A DNA stretch of 57,682 nucleotides from Acetivibrio straminisolvens JCM 21531. GTDB taxonomy: Bacteria > Bacillota > Clostridia > Acetivibrionales > Acetivibrionaceae. A program made the position numbers and the translations under genes. Numbering within the stretch: the stretch's first letter is position 1; each line of letters begins with the position of its first letter. The notes under the pieces were generated by a model. The model ran no database searches. It had not been told where the DNA came from and saw only the letters and a program-made list of their open reading frames with translations. This document shows positions 20,083-28,790 of the stretch, piece after piece. The stretch is from the NCBI RefSeq assembly GCF_000521465.1, contig NZ_BAVR01000018.1:1-57682 (forward strand), written 5' to 3'.

Positions 20083-20520
20083 TTATTTATCTTTTTTTCT
20101 TGCGTATTTCTGCCTTTCCTCCAACATGTCCAAGGCTTTTACAACTCCGTCAATTATTGCTTCAGGGCGTGCTGCACAGCCCGGGACGTAGACATCCACA
20201 GGAATAATCCTGTCAACTCCTCCGAGCACATTATAGCATTCGGAAAAAATGCCTCCCGTTGCAGCGCATATTCCTACAGCTACAACGACCTTTGGGTCTG
20301 CCATTTGCTCATAGAGCTGTTTTACTACCGATTTATTCTGTTCGTTGATACTGCCTGTTATGAGTAAAATATCTGCATGTTTTGGATTGCCCGTGTTTAT
20401 TACTCCAAAGCGCTCCACATCATACAGTGGAGTAAGGCAGGCCAGTACCTCAATATCACAACCGTTGCAACTGGAGCCGTCATAATGCAGAATCCATGGT
20501 GATTTTTTGCTAAAATTCAT
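20083..20520 (-). CDS. echC: Ech hydrogenase small subunit (NuoB-like)
   Basis: 145 residues. Ligands of the proximal [4Fe-4S] cluster are visible as CNGCDIE near residue 19, GICAATGGIF and VPGCAARPEAI. It passes electrons from EchF to the NiFe site in EchE. The C-terminus is Lys/Arg-rich. It follows echB by nine bases. Confidence 0.94.
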   Translation of the reverse strand: MNFSKKSPWILHYDGSSCNGCDIEVLACLTPLYDVERFGVINTGNPKHADILLITGSINEQNKSVVKQLYEQMADPKVVVAVGICAATGGIFSECYNVLGGVDRIIPVDVYVPGCAARPEAIIDGVVKALDMLEERQKYARKKDK

Positions 20521-20529
20521 ATCTTCACC

Positions 20530-21395
20530 TTACCTAAAAAATGATAAAATAATCAGATTGACTGATGCCAAAACTCCTGTTATAACCCAAGTTGATTTAA
20601 GTGCAAACTGCCATTTGGCTCTTGCAAATGCATTGTCTATCACAATTTCCAGAAGGTATGCAATTATGCAGGCTAAAATTGCAATAACATGGCTGACTGG
20701 TGACTTGAAAGCAAAAAACAAGTACACAAGGGTTAGAGTAATTATTGTCTCATACCAGTGGGTTATTTGTATTATTGCCAGATCTTTTCCCGAATACTCG
20801 GTTGTTATGCCCTGTACAATCTCCTGGTGTCCGTGGTGCGACATACTTAAATCAAAGGGTGATTTTCTAAGCTTAAAAGTCAATATATATATAAGTCCCA
20901 AGAAAACTCCCGGCAAGTAAACGATAGAAGGAATCTTTGCCGCGATTATATCTTTTATGAAAAAGCTCTTATCCCCATAATACAGTCCTATGGCTGTAAG
21001 GAGAATCATAGGCTCAAAAGCCATCATTTGAAGAAGCTCCCTTTCCGAACCGATGGTGCTGTATGGGGAATTGGATGCATAACCGCCCAGTACGAAGAAT
21101 ATGGAACCTAGTGTCAATGCAAACAAAGCGAGCAGTATGTCTCCTCCCAGAAGCATGATAATCGTGGTGAAAATGACGAATATAAGAGATATATATACAA
21201 AAAAACGGTGCATGGTATTAACTTCTATAGATTCCTTCTGGAAAAGCTTTAGTACATCATAAAATGGCTGCAGAACCGAGGGGCCTTTTCTTCCCTGCAT
21301 TCTTGCAGTTATTACTCTGTCAAGCCCGGTTAGCAGCCTCCGGCCAATGGCGCCAGGATAATAATCGCAATTATATATAAAACCAACATTATCAT
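20530..21395 (-). CDS. echB: Ech hydrogenase membrane subunit B (NuoH-like, frameshifted)
   Basis: About 288 residues, mostly transmembrane helices. The true start is the ATG at 21395, overlapping the echA stop, with AGGAGG nine bases upstream: MIMLVLYIIAIIILAPLAGG. A lost base near 21336 (GGCCTG read as GGCTG) stops it; the next frame continues LTGLDRVITARMQGRKGPSV, the NuoH/EchB signature. Later conserved motif: FKLRKSPFDLSMSHHGHQEI with acidic residues downstream. It anchors the peripheral arm and takes part in ion translocation. Confidence 0.91.
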
Positions 21396-23302
21396 TTGGT
21401 GATTCCTCCTATTAAGACTAATACTCCGGCCAATATTATGACAGAACACAGAACATTGCTCCAAAAGGCTAGCTTTTTTACGCCAAAGAAGTCTTCCATA
21501 TACCAGTTGTGGAGCTTAACTTTGCGCTTTGCATGTAAGGCACCGTAGAAGCTTTCGTTGTCGCCGGTATTTTCTCCGGCCATATAAACGGGCACTATTC
21601 TGCGCCGGTCGTTTTTATATATTGGAATAAAGCTAATTGGCAGTATTAACAGCATACTGAGCATTATAAGCATAATATTTACATCACTTGTGCCAATGGG
21701 CATTGACACAGTTGGGCCAAACAATCCCGACAGATACGGTACAAGTACAAATCGGGAAATAAGCGGGAAGGTAAAGCAGGACAGAACAACAAGGACTGCG
21801 TGGATAAAAATAGGAATTTCCTCATCTATATGAAAAGTATGCTTAACATGGTCTTTTCTGTTGGCATTGGATACAAGCTTACCCATCCATTTTGTCCAGT
21901 AAAACAGTGTTGTGGCACTGCCGTATCCTAAAATAATAACTGTGAGTATATTTTTGGAATCAATAAAGGCCTTCATGGCAACCCATTTGGATATGAGCAT
22001 TCCAAATGGGGCAAGGAACATTCCCGCAATTCCTACAATCATGTATCCCGAAAGTCTTCTTGATACCTTAAGAAGAATATCCATATCCTCAACATTCCGG
22101 CTTCCTATCTGGTGCTCTACAGAACCGCAGGTCAGGAAGAGTAGGGATTTTGAGATGGAGTGGAATATTAACAGCAGTATTGCAGCCCACAGAGACTCTT
22201 GTGAACCTATGCCTGAACAGGTTACTATGAGTCCAAGATTCGATATGGTTGAATAAGCCAAAATTTTCTTCGCATCGCTTTTGGATATTGCAATAATGGA
22301 GCTTATCAGGAACGTAACAGCACCCAATAGAGTAATCACTTTTCCTATGGAAGTTCCTGCAAGCAACGGAGCAAGTCTTATTAAAAAGTATACCCCTGCC
22401 TTTACCATTGTTGCCGAGTGCAAAAGTGCCGATGAAGGCGTTGGTGCTACCATTGCCCCGAGAAGCCAAGATGAAAAGGGCATCTGCGCGGACTTTGTAA
22501 GGGCAGCGATGCAAAGGAGAAAGACAGGGATAAGAACCGCCAATTCAGGCCTCATAGCTGTCAATTCCGATAGCTCGAGGGTTTTAAAATTCGTTCCGAT
22601 GTATACCATTGCCGCTGCGAAAGCAAGACCGCCGCCAAGGTTGATTGCCAATGCCCTGAAGGAATTGTTCACTGCTTGGGTTGTTTTGGTATAGCCGATA
22701 AGTAGGTAGGAGCAGATGGAGGTAAGCTCCCAGCAAAAATACATCCAGATTAGGTTATTGCTTAAAATTAGCCCGAACATTGCAAAGAGAAAGAGGAAAA
22801 TTACCGAAAAAAAGAAGCTTTTTCTTTCTTTATATTCTTCGTGATGTATGTGATACCATTTCATATATCCGACAGTATATATAAGTATAAGACTACCGAT
22901 ACCTCCAACTATGAGAACCATTACGGCAGAAAGCCTGTCGAATACAATATCCGAATGGATATAGATACCGTGTTTATGTGTAAATTCAAACCAGAGTACC
23001 AGAGCGGTTTGAACAGAGGCAAAAACCGAAACAATATACTTTTTGTTTTTTATGCCTATAAAAATTATATATGCAGCAATAAGAACCTCAACAGAAGCTA
23101 TAACCGTATCAATGATATTCTTGTTTGCAAATGACAGTGATATACCATCCTTAAAATACCGACATACAACAAATAATGTAAGTATGCCGGTAACAATTGC
23201 ACAAATCCTTACTATTATATTTCTAACAGCATCCTTTCTAACCGATAAAACAGCAGCGGACGCCAATACCGGAAACAATACCAATATCGAAATTGCATTC
23301 AT
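21392..23302 (-). CDS. echA: Ech hydrogenase membrane subunit A (NuoL/Mrp-like)
   Basis: 636 residues with about 15-16 hydrophobic segments; antiporter-like domain with NNLIWMYFCWELTSICSYLL, LTKSAQMPFSSWLLGAM and TPSSALLHSATMVKAGVYFL, carrying the Lys and Glu of the proton channel. It couples ferredoxin-driven H2 evolution to ion pumping. First gene of a 12-gene operon (echABCDEF-hypABFCDE) with tight or overlapping junctions. RBS AAGGAG precedes the ATG; a promoter is seen about 120 bases upstream. Confidence 0.94.
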   Translation of the reverse strand: MNAISILVLFPVLASAAVLSVRKDAVRNIIVRICAIVTGILTLFVVCRYFKDGISLSFANKNIIDTVIASVEVLIAAYIIFIGIKNKKYIVSVFASVQTALVLWFEFTHKHGIYIHSDIVFDRLSAVMVLIVGGIGSLILIYTVGYMKWYHIHHEEYKERKSFFFSVIFLFLFAMFGLILSNNLIWMYFCWELTSICSYLLIGYTKTTQAVNNSFRALAINLGGGLAFAAAMVYIGTNFKTLELSELTAMRPELAVLIPVFLLCIAALTKSAQMPFSSWLLGAMVAPTPSSALLHSATMVKAGVYFLIRLAPLLAGTSIGKVITLLGAVTFLISSIIAISKSDAKKILAYSTISNLGLIVTCSGIGSQESLWAAILLLIFHSISKSLLFLTCGSVEHQIGSRNVEDMDILLKVSRRLSGYMIVGIAGMFLAPFGMLISKWVAMKAFIDSKNILTVIILGYGSATTLFYWTKWMGKLVSNANRKDHVKHTFHIDEEIPIFIHAVLVVLSCFTFPLISRFVLVPYLSGLFGPTVSMPIGTSDVNIMLIMLSMLLILPISFIPIYKNDRRRIVPVYMAGENTGDNESFYGALHAKRKVKLHNWYMEDFFGVKKLAFWSNVLCSVIILAGVLVLIGGITK

Positions 23303-23342
23303 ATTTTATCTCCTTACACAAGATAATTGCCGATGTCATTTT

Positions 23343-23388
23343 ACGCTAAAAAACCTTCAAAAACGCAGTTATGTCAAATATTTAGCGT
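23343..23388 (-). other. Inverted repeat in the ech leader
   Basis: Perfect eight-base arms ACGCTAAA / TTTAGCGT separated by 30 bases, located within the untranslated leader between the promoter and echA. It could form an RNA hairpin or bind a protein; nothing further supports a specific role. Confidence 0.45.
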
Positions 23389-23422
23389 CAACACCGACAC
23401 CAGCTCCAATAAACGTCGAATA

Positions 23423-23451
23423 ATTATAACATATCATATTTTGCTTTGCAA
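23423..23451 (-). promoter_or_regulatory. Sigma-A promoter of the ech-hyp operon
   Basis: On the minus strand TTGCAA, 17 bases, TATAAT. The predicted transcript start is near 23416, giving a leader of about 115 bases. No Rex-type TTGTTAA palindrome is seen. Confidence 0.6.
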
Positions 23452-23584
23452 AACAGAAAAGGACGATTTGAGAAGTAAAAAGTTGATTATAGGAGATTTG
23501 ATTAAGATATTTTGTTTAATGTCATCCAATATGCGATTTAGTTATAATTACATATTTTTAGGATACAAATATAGCTATTCCAAA

Positions 23585-23655
23585 TAATAAAAGCTCGGGA
23601 CATCGAGTTCCTTCGCTTTTGCCTCTTTCATTTCATTCCAAGAGGCCAAATGAAA
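23585..23655. repeat. Structured intergenic element, copy C
   Basis: Differs from copy A (1821) at two positions inside the stem-loops: a loop A to G, and a C to T that turns a G-C pair into G-U, so pairing is kept. It lies between the echA promoter region and the terminator of the small downstream-facing gene. Confidence 0.8.
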
Positions 23656-23687
23656 AAGCGGCCGCACAAACCGTGTGACCGCTTTTT
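23653..23687. terminator. Bidirectional intrinsic terminator
   Basis: Long stem AAAAAGCGG-(C)-CGCAC / GTGTG-(A)-CCGCTTTTT, with the A/T tracts at the stem ends allowing use in either direction. On the minus strand it ends the small gene at 23758-23916. Confidence 0.75.
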
Positions 23688-23757
23688 AGCACAATTTAGG
23701 TATTTAACCTGTCTATTTGACAGGAGGCATATCAGACAGAGTGTTGGCTTTTTTATT

Positions 23758-23916
23758 CTAGAGACCGTTTTGGCACTTGCAATTTTTTCCCTTATTTTTG
23801 TCTTTTTGCATTGATGCCCTCATGGGTTCGTTGTTGTTATCAATCTGGTCATTATAAAAAGCAGGATCATTTACACCTTCTTTTACTACATTCTTATCTC
23901 TCATCTTTTTATTCAC
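23758..23916 (-). CDS. Small Cys-containing hypothetical protein
   Basis: 52 codons from a GTG start with AGGAGG ten bases upstream: (M)NKKMRDKNVVKEG, middle DPAFYNDQIDNNNEPMRAS, C-terminus KNKGKNCKCQNGL. Highly charged and Asn-rich, with a CxC pair near the end and no membrane segment. A good terminator follows and a terminator of the upstream gene precedes it, so it is its own transcription unit. I do not recognise the family; the CxC might bind a metal. Confidence 0.6.
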   Translation of the reverse strand: MNKKMRDKNVVKEGVNDPAFYNDQIDNNNEPMRASMQKDKNKGKNCKCQNGL

Positions 23917-23997
23917 AGAAAATTAGTCCTCCTTTTTTTAAATCAATCATTCATTATATTATTTATCTTCTGCACATTTAAAATAAATATGTATATT

Positions 23998-24021
23998 TTT
24001 AAAAAGGGGCCTAATGGCCCC
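23998..24021 (-). terminator. Terminator of the GreA-like gene
   Basis: Stem GGGGCC-ATTA-GGCCCC followed by TTTTTAAAAA on the minus strand, 25 bases beyond the stop of the GreA-like gene. Confidence 0.8.
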
Positions 24022-24045
24022 TATTATTAGTTATTCGGTAACAGT

Positions 24046-24525
24046 TTATGCTGTTGAGTCACTCAACATTGGTGAATTTAGATCGGGAAGAGTAATATCC
24101 AATACTTTATAGTGCAATACGCCCGTAGGATCTGCACGCTAACATTGTCATTTACATTCTTAAAAAGCAGGGACTTGCCTAGCGGAGAGAGGCATGAAGC
24201 ACAGTCAATGGAAGTATCATACTGCTTTGAGAAAGGCAGTACAATACGATATTGGCATTTTTCTTCTTCTTCAGAGTCATACACTTCAACAATACTGTTA
24301 ATAATTACAAAAGGACAAACATTAGAACCGTTTTTATCAACTTACGGAATCCAAGTAATTGTTGATTCGTTCCAGATAGTCTCTAAAAAACTCCTGAAAA
24401 TTGATACTTTCTTTAGTTTCTTCGATATAGTGTGCGTTTAAAAGTATGTCCTTTTCCTTTTCCATTTCGCTTACGTGCCATGATAAATAGTCATACATCT
24501 CCCTGGACAATAAATTATTATACAT
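24046..24525 (-). CDS. GreA/GreB-family elongation factor-like protein (two indels)
   Basis: About 159 residues rejoined. The N-terminal part (MYNNLLSREMYDYLSWHVSE ... YLERINNYLDSVS) is helical and unlike canonical GreA. The C-terminal part matches the GreA/B C-terminal domain: VEVYDSEEEEKCQYRIVLP, then LSPLGKSLLFKNVNDNVSV and PTGVLHYKVLDITLP. Two frame changes: near 24338 (one extra T, or two bases lost) and near 24131 (GG to G; VQ then PTGVLHYK). Start M3 (24525) chosen because GGGAG lies six bases upstream. Such proteins act on RNA polymerase, reviving backtracked complexes or modulating them. A strong promoter, an operator-like repeat and leader hairpins lie upstream. Confidence 0.72.
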
Positions 24526-24562
24526 TTTCATCTCCCTTTAACATATTAGTGTTATTAAATGG

Positions 24563-24616
24563 AAAAACCTCAAATAATAGAATGAGGCATCCCGCAATAT
24601 AAATTGCGAAACGCCT
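24563..24616 (-). promoter_or_regulatory. Leader with mutually exclusive hairpins (possible attenuator)
   Basis: Hairpin 1 (24616-24585, minus strand) is AGGCGT...CGCAAT-TTAT-ATTGCG...ATGCCT, beginning about three bases after the predicted transcript start. Hairpin 2 (24588-24568) is CCTCA ... TGAGG followed by TTTTT. The CCTC of the second stem is part of the 3' arm of the first, so they cannot form together. Confidence 0.45.
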
Positions 24617-24625
24617 ACATTATAT

Positions 24626-24672
24626 ATCATAACATAAATGTAAATGTGTGTCAAGTATGTATCACATTTACA
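24626..24672 (-). promoter_or_regulatory. Sigma-A promoter flanked by a perfect inverted repeat
   Basis: On the minus strand TTGACA, 17 bases, TATGAT (24654-24626). Two perfect ten-base half-sites, TGTAAATGTG and CACATTTACA (24639-24648 and 24663-24672), lie on either side of the -35 box, 14 bases apart. This is the layout of a repressor operator. Confidence 0.7.
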
Positions 24673-24892
24673 TTAAATTGCTTTTTGCCAGTTAAATGGA
24701 TGGTATTGAATTTAATTACAAGGGATATATTATTGGATATATAAGCAGATATTATGGATGTAAAAAGATATGGACTAATAGCATGATTTTATGATAAAAT
24801 TATTTTAATAAAATTCTACTGTCCAAATTTTTTTGGTTGGCAGACATGTTAGTGAAAGATAGACCATATTATTATAAATGTGAGGTAGAATT

Positions 24893-26262
24893 ATGATGAA
24901 TAAAGATTTTAGAGAATTCGAGAAAAGCAAATTGGAAGAGTTGTGCGAATTGGCAAAAAAATGCAGCTATATTGATCCTGAACTTTTTATCAAATATCAA
25001 GTAAAACGCGGACTGAGAGATTTGGACGGCAAGGGCGTGCTTGTGGGATTGACGGAAATTGGAGAAGTTCATTCCTATATCATTGACGAAAACGAAATAG
25101 TACCTGTTCCGGGAAGATTGATTTACAGAGGGGTAGATATTTTCGATTTGGTTGACGGCTTTATCAGTGAAGGGCGTTTTGGTTTTGAAGAAACTACATA
25201 TTTGCTGCTTTTTGGTGATTTGCCAAGCAAAGAGCAGTTAAGAGAATTTGAAAAGCTTCTCTCCTCTTATCGCGAACTTCCGGAAAAGTTTTTAAAGGAT
25301 ATGATTTTAAATCTTCCGGGCAAGAATATCATGAATGTACTGGCAAGGAGTGTACTGGCCTATTACAGTTATGACTGCAATCCGGACGATTCTTCGGTGC
25401 AAAACGTTTTAAAGCAGTGTATACGTTTGATTGCATGTATGCCTACAATTGCCGTTTATGCCTATCAGGCATTGTCCCATTACTATGACAAAAAGAGTCT
25501 GGTTATTCACAGCCCAAGACCTGACCTGAGTACGGCGGAAAATATCTTGCATATGCTAAGGCCTGACAGTAAATATACAGAGCTTGAGGCTGCATTGCTT
25601 GATCTTTCGCTTGTGTTGCATGCCGAGCATGGCGGTGGTAATAATTCAACCTTTGTAACCCATGTGGTTACATCTACCGGTACAGACACATACTCTGTAA
25701 TTGCCGCAGCGCTTGGTTCTCTCAAAGGTCCGAGACATGGGGGCGCGAATATAAAGGTTTGCGAGATGTTTGAAGATTTGAAGCAAATGTCAAGGATTTT
25801 AAGGATGACGATGAGGTTGAAAACTATTTGATGAAGCTTTTAAATAAAGAGGCCTTTGACCGTTCGGGACTGATTTATGGTATAGGTCATGCGGTTTATT
25901 CCATATCCGACCCAAGATGTATCCTTCTTAAGGAACAGGCGGAAAAACTCGCCAGGGAAAAAGGTCTGGAGGACGAATTCGAACTGTATGAAAGGGTAGA
26001 GAGATTGGCTCCCCAAGTTATTGGAAAGGTTCGTAAAATGTATAAGGGCGTAAGTGCCAATGTGGATTTTTACTCAGGCTTTGTTTATAAAATGCTGAAT
26101 CTTCCTTTGGAATTGTATACGCCGATTTTTGCTATTTCCAGAATGGCCGGTTGGGCTGCCCATCGTATAGAGGAAATTGTTAATGCGGGAAAAATCATAA
26201 GGCCGGCTTATAAGAGTGTTGCTGAAAGACGTGACTATGTTGCCATGAAAGACCGAAAATAA
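24893..26262 (+). CDS. gltA: Citrate synthase (frameshifted)
   Basis: About 456 residues rejoined. Catalytic elements of the citrate synthase family: first His region LHAEHGGGNNSTF, second GPRHGGANIKV, third IYGIGHAVYSISDPR, and the Asp in SANVDFYSG. It condenses oxaloacetate and acetyl-CoA, opening the glutamate-directed TCA branch. The first 60 residues carry a charged helical extension (FREFEKSKLEELCELAKK). The frame breaks near 25783: MFEDLKQMSRILR then stop at 25831, the next frame giving ANVKDFKDDDEVENYLMKLL; aag-gca read as aag-ca (GG to G). RBS GAGGT precedes ATG-ATG. Confidence 0.92.
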
Positions 26263-26282
26263 CGAATATGTGAAAACAGTGT

Positions 26283-26315
26283 AAAAAAGCCGCTAAACAG
26301 TTTAGCGGCTTTTTA
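26283..26315. terminator. Bidirectional terminator
   Basis: AAAAAAGCCGCTAAAC-AG-TTTAGCGGCTTTTT, a very strong symmetrical hairpin between the convergent citrate synthase and decarboxylase genes. Confidence 0.88.
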
Positions 26316-26355
26316 AATGGTGTACATAAATAAAGTCAATCATTAGTATTTGAGT

Positions 26356-27554
26356 TTAATTCATATTGCGTTGGCTGTCCAATAAATGTTCGATGAATAG
26401 ATCGATATGTTCTTTTGAAACATGCTGCATGATTATAATGTGAGCTTTATCTCCTTCGCAAGCTAAAGACCAGTAATTGCATATGGTATCGTTTGGCCTG
26501 TCTATTACAATAGTGTTTGACCACGGATTCAAGAAGTTATTCCAGCCGATAGAATCCAATCTGCCTTGGCATATTCGGTAACTTCCATACATTGCTTAAC
26601 ATCCTGTTTGAATCCTTCCACACCTTTGCGATTTACCTGATACCAAAGAAGTAATGAAGAAAGTCCGTTGCGGCAACCGCTTATAGTGGTGTCTTTAGTA
26701 CCTACATAAGATACATCCGAGTTTTCAAGGATTCTCTGAATATATTTTTTCCGTGTTAGGAAAATACCTGCCGGCATAGGACAACCTACGAATTTGTGAC
26801 CGCTTATCGCAATGGAGTCTATAGGAAGAGTCTCGAAATTAAGTTCCGGTCCATTTTCCATAAACGGTATCATTCCGCCGAAAAGTGCTCCGTCATAGTG
26901 AATATGGTATTCTTTGATGTTATGTTTTTTGAATAATTCAACAATAGTTTTAACATTGTCAATGGCTCCGGTCATGGTTGTCCCCAATGTTGCAACAAGC
27001 AATACCGGTTTGTTGCCGTTTTTAAGTATTCGCTCTATTAGAGCATCATAATTAAACTCGCCGTTGGGCTGGGATGGAACTACTTCTCCCGGCTTGCCCA
27101 ATATCCACGCATTCTTTTTTATACTGTAATGGCTGGCCTCGGAGAAATAGAACACTCCGTCAGGATAGCGTTCGCGCGCAACCAGCATACCGCAGAGGTT
27201 GCCTTCAGTGCCGCCGTTTCCTATGTAACCCCAAGTTTCTTCCCATGGAAGTTTGTATACATCTGCGAAGAACTTCAAAACTTCCCGTTCTTGCTTCTTT
27301 GTGTCAATATTGACTGTGGAAGAATAGAAAGCGTCACCAAGATTATTGGGCTGCAAATTCAGAAACTTACCTAATTCGGAGTATTCCAGACTCAAATTGA
27401 ATGGATACCCAAGGTAATGCTGATGTTTGTCATACAAATCTTCATAAATTCTATCAAGCTCTTTAAGTAAACATTCATTTTTGTTTGATTTAAAGCTATT
27501 GGCAGTAGTAGAATCAATCATTGAATCAAAAAACAAGTTTTGTTGTGTTGACAT
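26356..27554 (-). CDS. hdc: PLP-dependent histidine decarboxylase-like enzyme (frameshifted)
   Basis: About 399 residues rejoined. Group II PLP decarboxylase: substrate/PLP region GYIGNGGTEGNLCGM, ATLGTTMTGAIDN, Asp of HYDGALFGGM, and the PLP Lys in SISGHKFVGCPMP type sequence (AISGHKFVG). The HQHYLGYPFN N-terminal segment matches histidine (and plant serine) decarboxylases. Likely product histamine, possibly another amine; substrate cannot be fixed by eye. The frame breaks near 26573: TEYAKADWIL then stop, the next frame giving GRLDSIGWNNFLNPWSNT (GGG to GG). No proenzyme serinolysis site, so it is not the pyruvoyl type. RBS AGGA, 12 bases upstream. Confidence 0.85.
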
Positions 27555-28124
27555 TATTAAAAATCCCGTCCTCTCGTTATTCGATAGAAGTAATTATAAC
27601 TGCATTCGTATAACAAATAGTCCTTCGAAACATGTTTCGTAAGTGATTCAATCCGATATTAACCGACAAAAAATCCCAAGCCCCGAATTTGTTAATTGGG
27701 GTTATTCGAATTTTCTGTTGATTAACTATTTATGAAAGCATTTTTTATTACACCGAACTTCTAAAACATAAAAAATTTAGCTTGAAGATTATAACTTGAT
27801 AACCAATATACTTAAAAAACTTGCCCTGCACGATTCAATACTGAACATATAAGTAGATTTTTTGTATTATAGGCGCCTATAAAGGAATTATATACATAAA
27901 ATTAAAAAAAATCAACCATTATTGTTAAGAAATTAATAATAAAATACGATATTTACCAGTGTAACAAATGTCTAGGGCTCTAAAATCTTACATAGTTACA
28001 GATAAAATGTTTCAGCTTTAATTTCGCAGGATAAAGAACTTGAATACTATCTGAATGTTGGCAGTTTCGAAGTAATTCCAGCGAGTAATTATAGTTTGTA
28101 ATTGCAAAGGAAAGGAGAAGAAAA
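27555..28124. other. Long divergent intergenic region with palindrome and paired hairpins
   Basis: 570 bases without a gene. Contents: a 14-base perfect palindrome CGAAACATGTTTCG at 27626-27639; and, on the minus strand at 27706-27668, the segment AACCCCAA, which can pair either with a downstream AATTCGGGG or with TTGGGATT followed by TTTT. The rest is AT-rich with no recognised riboswitch. The cheW ribosome site is AAAGGAG at about 28110. Confidence 0.45.
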
Positions 28125-28625
28125 ATGCCCGATATTCAAGATGCAGTTTTGGAGCTTGACGAAGATACGCAGAAAGACAAATATCTTACCTTTTTACTTG
28201 GCAACGAAGAATATGGCGTAGGAATCAATTATGTAACAGAAATAGTCGGTATTCAGAAAATAGTTGAAGTTCCTGAAATGCAGAGGCATATTAAAGGAGT
28301 AATTAATTTACGAGGTAAGGTAATACCGGTTATTGACGTAAGGTTGATGTTGGGGCTTGAGGAAAAGGAGTATAATGACAGAACCTGTACGGTCGTACTC
28401 AACATCAGAGGGGTTTCCGTCGGCCTCATTGTTGATGCAGTAGCGGAGGTCCTGCAAATAAGTGAGGAGAATATAGTTCCTCCGCCTGAAATAAACGGCG
28501 AAAGGAAGCAAAAATACATAAATGGAATAGGTAAGACAGAAAGCGGGATAAAACTACTGGTAGATTGTGAGAGATTACTAACCGGCAATACTCTTGAAAG
28601 CGTTCTTGCGAACATAGAGCACTGA
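28125..28625 (+). CDS. cheW: Chemotaxis coupling protein CheW
   Basis: 166 residues, a single CheW domain: YLTFLLGNEEYGVGINYVTE, VPEMQRHIKGVINLRGKVIP, VIDVRLMLGL, VGLIVDAVAEVLQIS. The INLRGKVIPVID segment is the receptor/kinase contact region. It links chemoreceptors to CheA. It is followed after 165 bases by a chemoreceptor gene, probably co-transcribed; no cheA lies in the window. GGAGAAG ribosome site. Confidence 0.94.
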   Translation: MPDIQDAVLELDEDTQKDKYLTFLLGNEEYGVGINYVTEIVGIQKIVEVPEMQRHIKGVINLRGKVIPVIDVRLMLGLEEKEYNDRTCTVVLNIRGVSVGLIVDAVAEVLQISEENIVPPPEINGERKQKYINGIGKTESGIKLLVDCERLLTGNTLESVLANIEH

Positions 28626-28790
28626 TAAATTGAAATGTATAATAAATTGAAATGTATATTAAAGAAACCGGAGAGAATTAGAGTCCTGGCATCGGTTTGA
28701 ATCTATAAAAATTCATACTAAACAACTTCAACCCAAAAGGAGCTTTCGACAAATCGAAAAACCAAACAAGAATCCAGGGAGGGATTTACA

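Noticed and set aside
12705-23302. Horizontally acquired hydrogenase island
   Set aside because: Base composition and ribosome sites resemble the neighbours and there are no mobile-element genes at the edges.
23327-23587. Plus-strand open frame upstream of echA
   Set aside because: No ribosome site, atypical composition, and it covers the ech promoter and leader.
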